A stretch of DNA of 55,769 nt, taken from positions 1 through 55,769 of IMG/VR virus record IMGVR_UViG_3300013137_000025; one strand, 5' to 3'. The DNA comes from a virus. Both the position numbers and the translations under genes were made by a program. The notes under the pieces are model-generated. The model had not been told where the DNA came from. It saw nothing but the letters and a program-made list of their open reading frames with translations, and searched no databases. Positions within the stretch are counted from its first letter, which is position 1. Every line of letters begins with the position of its first letter. This document shows positions 13,828 to 21,900 of this stretch, in pieces.

Positions 13828-14184
13828 TCACCCCTGGCTTGCCGCTGCAAGACGCTGCTCCTTGGCGGCCCTGCGACCCTCGCTGATCCGCTTCCCACGA
13901 GCCTTGTCCTTCTCAGCCGAGACCCTCCACTCCTCCTCGGTAACCACCTTGAAGGAGATCAACGAATCCCGGCCCTTCACCTTGCGAGTCTTGACATAGA
14001 GCCCGCAATCCTTGCCGGCCTCGACCAGGGCAAGCTTGAACAACTTGGGATCCTCATCGTTCCCAAGGCTCAGAACACCATGGTTGTCGACCCCGACCGC
14101 AGCATCAAGGAATCGACGGGCCTCAGCGACAATGGGCTCGGGGGGACGGATGGGACCACGGGTGGTAGTGATCAAGGTGGCCAT
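13828..14184 (-). CDS. Small basic protein, 118 aa
   Basis: ATG 14184 (MATLITTTRGPIRPPEPIVA) is preceded by AGAGGAGAGAAA; a longer frame to 14280 would include the promoter at 14241-14268 and is rejected. The C-terminal 35 residues are a Lys/Arg/Ala helix (SAEKDKARGKRISEGRRAAK), as in small DNA- or RNA-binding proteins. It has its own sigma70-like promoter and a strong hairpin after it, so it is probably well expressed. Confidence 0.7.
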   Translation of the reverse strand: MATLITTTRGPIRPPEPIVAEARRFLDAAVGVDNHGVLSLGNDEDPKLFKLALVEAGKDCGLYVKTRKVKGRDSLISFKVVTEEEWRVSAEKDKARGKRISEGRRAAKEQRLAAASQG

Positions 14185-14240
14185 TTTCTCTCTCCTCTTG
14201 GAAGTTTTCCGTGGCAGTCGTTCACTGCTCACTGTCCAAT

Positions 14241-14268
14241 AATATAACGCTTCCAAGCGGGATGTCAA
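14241..14268 (-). promoter_or_regulatory. Sigma70-type promoter
   Basis: Leftward: TTGACA (14263-14268), 16-bp spacer, TATATT (14241-14246). The start point near 14234 gives a leader of about 50 nt before ATG 14184. A close consensus match. Confidence 0.7.
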
Positions 14269-14276
14269 TAGCTGTT

Positions 14277-14498
14277 TCAATCCGTCTCACCCCATGGACC
14301 CAAAAAAAGAACGCCTCCCTGGGCACTCAGGACATAATCGGGATCGTCTTCCACGCTGATCACCAGATCGTCCCCATCATCAATTTCCCCAAGGGCGTTC
14401 TGCCTGGCCTCCTCTATACTGGACGCAGAGGATATCACCAAGAGACTCCGCTCACTTGAATCAATGCCATACCACACGCATACCACCGACCCGGCCAT
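14277..14498 (-). CDS. Hypothetical acidic protein, 73 aa
   Basis: MAGSVVCVWYGIDSSERSLL opens a small alpha/beta protein with an acidic middle (EIDDGDDLVISVEDDPDYVL). Its ATG overlaps the recA stop (TAATG), so its translation is coupled to RecA. No family recognised. Confidence 0.6.
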   Translation of the reverse strand: MAGSVVCVWYGIDSSERSLLVISSASSIEEARQNALGEIDDGDDLVISVEDDPDYVLSAQGGVLFLGPWGETD

Positions 14499-15556
14499 TA
14501 TTCTTCACCCTCGATCCCTTCTATAACCTCGTTGTCTATGTGAATCTTATCTATCTTACCGACACACAATAGAATATCGTTCTTGAGTTCCTCCAAAATA
14601 TTCGGGTTTTCTGTCAGGTGCCTCTTGGCATCAGCCACTCCGTGGGCGTTCCAGGTGTCAGATTTGATCCACCCACCCTTCTTAGAAAGCAATCCACACT
14701 TAACGCCAAGGTCGATTATGTCACCCAGCTTATCGAACCCCACAGCATCATTGTCCGCAAACAATAGATCGACTTCGGCTTGACGGAAGGGGGCAGCCAG
14801 TTTGTTCTTGACAATCTTAATCCTGGTTTTCCTACCGACTACCGACTCCCCGTCCTTAATCTGCCCTATAGACCTGACATCCAATCTCATGGACGCCCAA
14901 AACGGTAAGGCCCGCCCCCCTGGAGTGGTCTCGGGATTCCCTCCATAAGGTCCTATATTTACCTTCGTCCTAAGTTGGTTGATAAACAGGACCGTGGTTC
15001 CGTGCTTGTTGGCCGGGCCAGCGATCTTGCGCATCGCCTGGGACATGAGGCGGGCCTGCAAGCCCATGTGGGAATCCCCCATCTCCCCCTCAACCTCAGC
15101 CCGTGGCACCAGCCCAGCCACGCTGTCGACCACGATAAGCCCCATCCCTCCACCCTTGCAAAGCTCTTCGACGATTTCTAAGGCCTGCTCTCCTCCATCG
15201 GGCTGGCTGATTAGGAGCCGGCCAATGTCCACGCCAATCTTGGGCGCCAACTCCACGTTGAGAGCGTGTTCGGCGTCGATAAAAGCGACCTCCAAGCCCT
15301 GGCGCTGGGCCTCGGCAACGACATAGAGGGCAAGGAGTGTTTTCCCAGAAGATTCCGGACCAGAAATCTCCACAATCCTCCCACGGGGGAAACCCGATAT
15401 TCCAGTTGCCAAATCGATTGACATAATTCCACATGGTATCACCTCCACCTTGACCTTGGGCGCATCGGACAGGCGCATGATAGCCCCTGCCCCAAACTGT
15501 TTCTCGATCTTAGCCAGAGAAGCTTTGACCTTCTCAGCATCACTCATCTCAACCAT
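14498..15556 (-). CDS. recA: RecA recombinase
   Basis: ATG 15556 (MVEMSDAEKVKASLAKIEKQ) has AGAGGA 6 nt upstream and overlaps the preceding stop by 8 nt. Its 352 aa match bacterial RecA length. Walker A GPESSGKT is at 66-73; FIDAEHAL, Walker B LIVVDSVAG, the L1/L2 regions (GDSHMGLQARLMSQAMRK; NPETTPGGRAL) and the FINQLR segment are present. The C-terminal KNDILLCVG domain ends in an acidic tail (EVIEGIEGEE). RecA forms ATP-dependent filaments on single-stranded DNA for strand exchange. Here it probably serves phage recombination and replication. It is closer to bacterial RecA than to UvsX. Confidence 0.95.
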   Translation of the reverse strand: MVEMSDAEKVKASLAKIEKQFGAGAIMRLSDAPKVKVEVIPCGIMSIDLATGISGFPRGRIVEISGPESSGKTLLALYVVAEAQRQGLEVAFIDAEHALNVELAPKIGVDIGRLLISQPDGGEQALEIVEELCKGGGMGLIVVDSVAGLVPRAEVEGEMGDSHMGLQARLMSQAMRKIAGPANKHGTTVLFINQLRTKVNIGPYGGNPETTPGGRALPFWASMRLDVRSIGQIKDGESVVGRKTRIKIVKNKLAAPFRQAEVDLLFADNDAVGFDKLGDIIDLGVKCGLLSKKGGWIKSDTWNAHGVADAKRHLTENPNILEELKNDILLCVGKIDKIHIDNEVIEGIEGEE

Positions 15557-16202
15557 CAGATTCCTCTCTTCCATAGGGCGGCAATTCAAAAATGGTTATC
15601 GTGCCGCCACAAAAAGGATTGATCTCACAGGCCGCAATGATTGCCATGTCCATAGTTGTTCTGGTGTCGATCCTGGGAACCCCGATAGCAGGACTCAAGG
15701 ATCTATTATGCGCCATGATAGCCGAAAGAGCCCCCAGGGCACATTCTCTCCCGGAGCCAATGGCAGCCCCTTTCTCTCCCCTGCGCTCCATCACGAAATA
15801 GGCCCCGTCCACCTCGAACAACCTGGACCTGGTAGCAATAAGAATGGTTCCCCCTTGGTTTTCCGTTTCGTCATCCTGCCTCTCCATCCGGCCATTCTCT
15901 TTAAGAAGCGATTTGAAAGGCTGGATGATATCCTGTATAATGATCTTGACCACCTCGTCGTCATCAATGGTCGGTTCCCCATCCCCGGTTAACGCTTCCA
16001 TATCAGGATAGTCAATACCATACCTGAGTATCTGGCCGGAGGCAGCATTCCCTGAATACCCGACAAGCATACCGGTGCCCGTGTCCCACACCTTATACTG
16101 CCCCGGCATGGCGTCGTCCTTCACACCATTGTCTGAAATGAGACCATCGGCACCCAGAAACATGGTTCCGTCTTTCCCGACCAACCCCACCACACAGGTC
16201 AT
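15549..16202 (-). CDS. Proteasome-beta/HslV-like Ntn hydrolase, 217 aa
   Basis: MTCVVGLVGKDGTMFLGADG matches the start of proteasome beta-type subunits: after Met removal, Thr is the N-terminal nucleophile. A conserved Asp (GAD, Thr+17) and a Lys (GQYKVWD, Thr+35) sit where Asp17 and Lys33 act in HslV. GAAIGSGRECALGALSAIMA (about 149-168) corresponds to the conserved GSG-x-x-x-A-x-x-A segment. No HslU, Mpa or other ATPase partner lies nearby. It might process phage or host proteins or belong to phage-specific self-assembling Ntn hydrolases. It overlaps recA and the preceding membrane-protein gene. Confidence 0.8.
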   Translation of the reverse strand: MTCVVGLVGKDGTMFLGADGLISDNGVKDDAMPGQYKVWDTGTGMLVGYSGNAASGQILRYGIDYPDMEALTGDGEPTIDDDEVVKIIIQDIIQPFKSLLKENGRMERQDDETENQGGTILIATRSRLFEVDGAYFVMERRGEKGAAIGSGRECALGALSAIMAHNRSLSPAIGVPRIDTRTTMDMAIIAACEINPFCGGTITIFELPPYGREESDG

Positions 16203-16513
16203 ACCGAATCCTTTCGCCCAAAGACAGTCTTAGCCATCCGTGTCCACATGCTTTCGTAGGAGTCTCCACCCATGGCGGCTCCGGCTTGCCATGCAAGAAT
16301 CGCTCCCACAGATACAGGAATCCAAGTTTTCCTGTCTAAAAACGTGACACCGATTAGCACGAGGGGCGGGTAGAACGACGCCCACTTGACAAGGTGATAC
16401 GTCCACCATCCAACATTCGATTTTCTCTGGATGAGAGAATCTCTCCAGCCATCCAGAAACGACATGAGGATTAATCCAGTTCCAAGGACCGCCGTCCACA
16501 TGGGGCTATTCAT
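16199..16513 (-). CDS. Multi-pass small membrane protein, 104 aa
   Basis: Hydrophobic helices at about 6-21 (WTAVLGTGLILMSFL), 40-60 (HLVKWASFYPPLVLIGVTFL) and 65-83 (WIPVSVGAILAWQAGAAMG), with basic linkers (RDSLIQRKSN). It is integral to the inner membrane by prediction. ATG overlaps the RNA ligase stop, and its TGA overlaps the ATG of the Ntn hydrolase. Function unknown; the tight coupling to ligase and protease genes may be positional only. Confidence 0.65.
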   Translation of the reverse strand: MNSPMWTAVLGTGLILMSFLDGWRDSLIQRKSNVGWWTYHLVKWASFYPPLVLIGVTFLDRKTWIPVSVGAILAWQAGAAMGGDSYESMWTRMAKTVFGRKDSV

Positions 16514-17420
16514 CGACGATAACTCCCTGTGCGAGGGTGGTCTTATACCACTGCGGGAACCCTCTTACGCAACCCCGCTCAATCTGGGGCCACGCCCAGC
16601 GGAACAGGGCCTCTTTGATGGCCTCCTTCTCCTCCTCCTTAACATCTCTCTGGATTTCCTTGATCAAAGGACCAATGTCCTCCGGAGCACCTTCCAATTG
16701 CCCAGAATCTCTCTTATGTTCGATTGCCTTTCTCCATCGATTTTCATTCGCGTAGGTTTCAATCAGGATGCTCACCACGTCGTTCCTGTTAGGGTTATCT
16801 CTTTTCCATGTTTCGGCATGGGTTTCCTTAAACTCCTCCCTGACGAGCTTACCCATCAGGACCTTTCCTGTCTTCTCGTCAAATCTGTGGTAGTTTTTTA
16901 TCACCACCCCCTCTACCTTGATGTTCCCAAACCTGGAAGTCCTCTCGATAAACTCCTGCAATATATCGGGTTCCTCAAGAAACCCATTGAAGAAGACGGG
17001 GGCGAAATCCAACCCAAGCCTAACAGCCTCCTCCGTTACCTGGCCGGGAGCAAGCCAGTCCTGGGTTCCATATCCCACCTCGATGTCAAAAAGGGCTATG
17101 TGACCACTGGGCACTCGGTCGTAGGTCAATACGTTATGTCTCGGAGTCCGCAGGTATTCTCCTCGATACACCCACCCAGGCCTCATGGACCCGGCTATGC
17201 CCTTGATCGACTCAACCGCCTTGGTGAACATCTTTTCCGGTGCGTCTACATAGATCTCTGCACCCTTGGAGCGAATGGACAAAGCTCCCTCTTTATCTAC
17301 ACTGAACGAGATCTGAGATCCGTCAACCTTCTCGCTTATAACTACCGGATCGTTGAACAATTCTGCTATGGCTCGATGCCCGAGGTTGTGTATTTTGGGG
17401 TAAGATGCTATTTGCTCCAT
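16506..17420 (-). CDS. RNA ligase, Rnl2/DRB0094-like
   Basis: The 304-aa protein has nucleotidyltransferase motif I at EKVDGSQISF (Lys31 as the adenylated residue). Motif III-like WVYRGEYLRTPRHNVLTYD, SGHIALFDIEV (IIIa) and motif IV VEGVVIKNY follow, then a motif V Lys segment (GKLVREEF). It seals RNA 3'-OH/5'-PO4 ends using ATP. Phage RNA ligases often repair host-cleaved tRNA. No polynucleotide kinase or tRNA gene is seen in the window. ATG 17420 lies 37 bp from the inverted repeat at 17457-17489. Confidence 0.85.
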   Translation of the reverse strand: MEQIASYPKIHNLGHRAIAELFNDPVVISEKVDGSQISFSVDKEGALSIRSKGAEIYVDAPEKMFTKAVESIKGIAGSMRPGWVYRGEYLRTPRHNVLTYDRVPSGHIALFDIEVGYGTQDWLAPGQVTEEAVRLGLDFAPVFFNGFLEEPDILQEFIERTSRFGNIKVEGVVIKNYHRFDEKTGKVLMGKLVREEFKETHAETWKRDNPNRNDVVSILIETYANENRWRKAIEHKRDSGQLEGAPEDIGPLIKEIQRDVKEEEKEAIKEALFRWAWPQIERGCVRGFPQWYKTTLAQGVIVDE

Positions 17421-17456
17421 GTCTCCCTCTCTCCTGTTGTCCTCATTCGCCCATCA

Positions 17457-17489
17457 CTCTTAACGATAATTCCTTGTTGTCGTTAAGAG
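17457..17489. promoter_or_regulatory. Perfect inverted repeat in a divergent promoter region
   Basis: CTCTTAACGA (17457-17466) and TCGTTAAGAG (17480-17489) with a 13-bp spacer, between the leftward RNA ligase gene and the only rightward gene of this block. The position fits an operator controlling both; a hairpin role is also possible. Confidence 0.55.
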
Positions 17490-17546
17490 CAACAACGCCT
17501 TAGTATTAGAGGTGTTGTAGTCCCCACAATCAAAGGAATTGGAAAC

Positions 17547-18086
17547 ATGGCGGAAGAGGAAGCAGAGACACAGACAGAAGCAATGCAAGAAGTAGAAACA
17601 AAAATGGCAGCCATTGAAAGATCGTCCGAATTCATGCAGGGGTATGTGTTTGGTCTGACGGACAATCTCACCAGACCAGCAGATTATCATGCCCACATGA
17701 TCACCATAAGAAATACCATGACCAAAATCGTCATGGACAATGAGTCCTTAAGAAACGAGCTTGCCTCCTGCAAGAAGCTGATTGACGAACTGGCCATGAG
17801 CGAAAGTGGCCTATGGTTAATGATTAACAAGCGGGAGAAAGAAGACATGGCTCCCATCGCAATAAAAATCACCTCAGACACCTTGATCCCTGCCGCCAAG
17901 GTGTTTGCGGCCATGACCACTTATTGGGAGGGTGTTATTGCGGATATCGTAGAAATATGCGGCGATATAGTCTTGACTTCAAAAGACGGAGACGTAACTC
18001 CTGTGCCCACCTCCTTGATAGGAGCTAAGATACTAACATCCCTGTCTCGGCGCATTGCTGATATGGAGGCCCAGAAAGAGGCTTGA
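17547..18086 (+). CDS. Lone rightward gene, coiled-coil protein of 179 aa
   Basis: AAAGGAATTGGAAAC precedes ATG. An acidic helical N-terminus (MAEEEAETQTEAMQEVETKM) and a heptad region (about 50-85, TIRNTMTKIVMDNESLRNEL) are followed by a more globular part (IAIKITSDTLIPAAKVFAAM). It is the only rightward gene between 13143 and the right edge and ends 3 bp from the convergent dNMP kinase gene. A separately regulated accessory protein is plausible. No family recognised. Confidence 0.7.
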   Translation: MAEEEAETQTEAMQEVETKMAAIERSSEFMQGYVFGLTDNLTRPADYHAHMITIRNTMTKIVMDNESLRNELASCKKLIDELAMSESGLWLMINKREKEDMAPIAIKITSDTLIPAAKVFAAMTTYWEGVIADIVEICGDIVLTSKDGDVTPVPTSLIGAKILTSLSRRIADMEAQKEA

Positions 18087-18089
18087 TGG

Positions 18090-18815
18090 CTATGCCAGCC
18101 TTCTCCCATCCTCATCCAACCACCGGTCTACAACAGACAGCCCAATAACGAAGAATAACTCGTTATAATCGTTGTCTATAACTTCGTCCCACTCTTGGTA
18201 GTCATCTAAATCAGTTTCCGATGGATGGCTATCATCCCGGCCGGTGGGTTCAAAAGGCTCACTGGAATTTATCCTGATTAAACGCCCATCATCTTGGGCT
18301 TTTACCCAGTAAGCCTCGTTTTTGAATCTAACATCTGCAACGATGATTCTTCTATCTATCATGGACGAGGAAGTTGTATTGCTCAATCTCTGAACCCTCT
18401 CGGCAGTTTTTTCGACCCAATAATTCATTCCGAAATGACATCTTCGGTATTCTGTCCCCCACCACTGTAACATCAGAGGGTCTTTCTTAACAGCCGCGTG
18501 GTTAATGTATGTTAGGAAGACGGCATCTCCAGACACACACCTACCAAAGACTCCCTTCCGGTCATTCTGAGTAGCTTCTGCATGCTTGAACCATTCCCCT
18601 ACCTTGCGGCACAACATGGGGGACGTGTAATGCAGTAGGTCTATGGTTACCCAGTCCCCGCTCCAATGGCTCGTGTGGGTTATGGTGTGAGCAAGCTGGA
18701 TCTCTTCGTATAGAGCATCCGCAAAGTGAACTACCGTGAAGTTGAAGTCGTCAGCAACAGCCTTGGCCAAACTGTCTTTGCCCCGGCGTGGTTTCCCACT
18801 GATTCCTATCAGCAC
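18090..18815 (-). CDS. Deoxynucleoside monophosphate kinase
   Basis: GTG 18815 after GGAGGGG. MLIGISGKPRRGKDSLAKAV has the P-loop GKPRRGKDS (7-15). IIVADVRFKNEAYWVKAQDDGRLIRI (about 161-186) and the HPSETDLDD box (about 200-208) are typical of phage dNMP kinases (T4 gp1-like/DUF-type P-loop kinases). It would phosphorylate dNMPs to dNDPs for phage DNA synthesis, complementing ThyX. The 241-aa length fits the family. Confidence 0.8.
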   Translation of the reverse strand: MLIGISGKPRRGKDSLAKAVADDFNFTVVHFADALYEEIQLAHTITHTSHWSGDWVTIDLLHYTSPMLCRKVGEWFKHAEATQNDRKGVFGRCVSGDAVFLTYINHAAVKKDPLMLQWWGTEYRRCHFGMNYWVEKTAERVQRLSNTTSSSMIDRRIIVADVRFKNEAYWVKAQDDGRLIRINSSEPFEPTGRDDSHPSETDLDDYQEWDEVIDNDYNELFFVIGLSVVDRWLDEDGRRLA

Positions 18816-18978
18816 GAACCCCTCCTTTTTGCGTTTTTCTTAACAGTTGTTCCTTAGAGCTACAGACAGCAACCGACCCCACCTGGGATTTCCAGATAGG
18901 GCCGGAAGGAATGGCTGCTGCTCCGCTACACACTGCTTAGGATTAAGCATAGTTCGACTCATGGATCTCTGGCAACTC

Positions 18979-21900
18979 TTAATACGGGTTCATGGCTCTT
19001 ATTTTCACTGTCATCATCCCCGTATACTGAGGATTGAAGGACATTTCGGTAACATATCCAACCTCTTTGTGCTCCGAATCCCTCGGCAGCATCTCAGTAT
19101 CCTGAACCGTTACCACACTTCCAGGAAGAATCCACGGAACCATGTTGCACTGGATTTCGTAATTCCTCTTGGGATATTTCTCTTCCTCAACATCCCTTCG
19201 GACCGCCCACCTGGCATCGTCCTCGGAGAAGAAGGGGTTGTCCATCTTCACCGAAGAGTCTCTCTTGGAGTATTTCTTGATTGATGCCATATCGGTATAA
19301 GAATGACTGGTTGTCTTGTCGGAAACCAGAGATAGTCCAGGGGCGTTGATTCTTACAACGTCGCCTTGCTTGAATTTTGGTTCATAGCTTTCGTCACTAT
19401 TGAATTTGAAATTGGCATACACCCCTGTTCCCAGGGGGCCATCTCCACCAATCTGCATGAACTGTCCGTTTACGGGAACAAAGTCTGTTCCGACATCTGT
19501 TTCTGCACTGTTATCATCGTTTGGATCGGCCTTGTTTCCTTTGGGGAAATCGATGGTTGCTTTGTCTCCCACAACAAACAAGGTGCCAGTATATTCGCTT
19601 GGATAATTTTCAGACAGTCCAGCTTCTCCCTGTCTCAGATAGTAGACATTCCCATGCCTGAGAAGGGCAACAGTCTCTCCCGCTATGTGTGTCGACCTGG
19701 CTCCCCTCTCATGCATTGTTGTTCGTTGAACAAGAAGGCTATGAGCTTTCACTTCTACAATTCTACAGTATTCGTAGTTTATTCCTTCTGTGAAATTCCC
19801 TATGCATAGCTCCATTCCCTCTGAAAGCACTGCTCCGTTGGTCATTTCCCCAGATAGGTCCACCTCCGTATTATCGGTGTGAACCAGAGGAATCTCGTTT
19901 GTCGAATCATCTATATCTGAAGCTAACTTGCAATCCAATTCTAATCCAAGAGAACTAAACCTCAGGATATATCCAACCCTACCTTCTCCCCAAACCGTGT
20001 CAATGGTCTCCCTCTCTTCTGCTATGTCGTCTTGATTTTCTCCCTCAAGGCGTATGGCTGCTCCGTAGGTTACGGTGGCATCCATGTCCAGCGTGATGGA
20101 GGAGGAACTGGTGGTAACCGGATACATTACAGTAGACTCAATGGAACCATCTGTTGTCTCAAAAGTAAACACAGACCGCTTTTTCACGTATACTGTCTCA
20201 TCTCCATCCTTGTAGGCTGATGTGGCGGTTCGCCCTCCGCGAGAGCATGTAAGTTTTATCTTTCGGCTCGACATCAAGCCTCGAACCACCTCTATCTCGT
20301 GTCGGAATCCATCTTCTCCATACTTAGAATCCGGGCTGATTTCAAATGTTATCTCCACGGGTGGAAACACTGCCACGGATGAAGATCTACTACTTGCATT
20401 TATTATTTCCGAGAACCCCATATCAACATCTATAGATGCCACTCGATCGTTTTCTATATTACCAAAGGTATATTCCGACAAAGAATGTCTTGGCTTGGTT
20501 TTGAAGAAGAAATTCCCATCTGGGTAAAATCCATATATTGCATCGACCTTTTCAGCTAGGCATCCAATAGCTTCCCAAACAGACATCTCTCCAAAATCGG
20601 CAAGCTCTACTACGGCCGGGACCGTGTAGCTCCACTGCATCAGGGCAAAGCGTCCCTCAGCGAACTCTGGAATAGTGTAATTCTGAACAGGAGAAGATAT
20701 CCAGAACAATTGCATGCTTTTTTCTGCTACCGCTACATTGGATATCGAATAGGGTTCTTGCCTAAGAAAACCGAACTGCTCGACTGTGTCTCTTTCTGTT
20801 GTTATGGTGTAGGTGGGAGCCGCTCCAATCGTAACCTTCAAGCGCTGCATCATACCAGACTCAGCAGAAAAGTAGGTGAGCATATCTTCGTATGCAGACG
20901 TGTCTTCGTTATACATAGAAATCACCGACAGTCCATACAGACAAGAAGAAGAGATTTCAGCTATCAAACTCTCAGGAATAGATGTGCTCTCAGGAGTTGC
21001 GGAAAAGGGCAACGAAGTTACTATATACTTCACTCCAGTTTCAGCCATGTCATAAACATTACAATATATTACAAACGGCCTTCCGCTTATCACTTTGATT
21101 TCCGTGGGAAGCGAGTAGTAGGTAGCATACAAGGTGCTGGGAACTATTTCTGGGGACTCATCTACTTGTCCAAAATGATGAACCACGTCTGATCCCCATA
21201 CCTTTTTCCATATTTTATGCGACATTTTGTTGGAGTTACCAGAATGCAAGGTTCCTATCCAAATTGAATTATAAGTAGTGTCAATTGCTCCGCATACAGG
21301 GAAACCTTTCTCAACTTCAGATAATGCATCCCATGTCGTCCCCATGGATAGTTGGTATTCAGTTGCTATGTCTCCGTTTAATTCTACAACATAATATTTG
21401 AAATCGTAGTGTCCACTGTCCGCATCACAGACAATGTCTTTTTGTTCTGTTCCACCGTCAAACGCATACTTCGCATAGATCAGGGTTCCATAGGTCATCC
21501 AATCTGGATGGAACAACAAAAATCCTTCTTGACCATGGGTGAATCTTGATGGACCGAGTCCGTAAGCTGTAACATAGTCAGCACTTAGCCATGAGGTCGA
21601 AACAAATCCCCTCGTTACCAAACTCGATGTGGTAAAAGCGTCCCAGCCATATGTTTCTGGATCGCTTAGCCAAGCATGTTTTATATCATCTCCGTATGCA
21701 GTCTCTCCATCATCTGTTTCGTTTTTGAATACACCCTGTATTCTGTGTATTGCTCCTGGAGCCGTGGTAAAATTCTCGTTTACTACACATTGATCAAATA
21801 CAATGGGCCACGCCGGCCTTACTTTATCTGAATCGTCGAAAAGTCCCTGGAAGGCCCCTCCAGTAGCCGCTCTTTGCTTAGACGTAAAGAATTCACCAAA

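Noticed and set aside
14185-14280. Longer start for the 13828-14184 gene
   Set aside because: It would include a near-consensus promoter; the ATG at 14184 has a strong SD.
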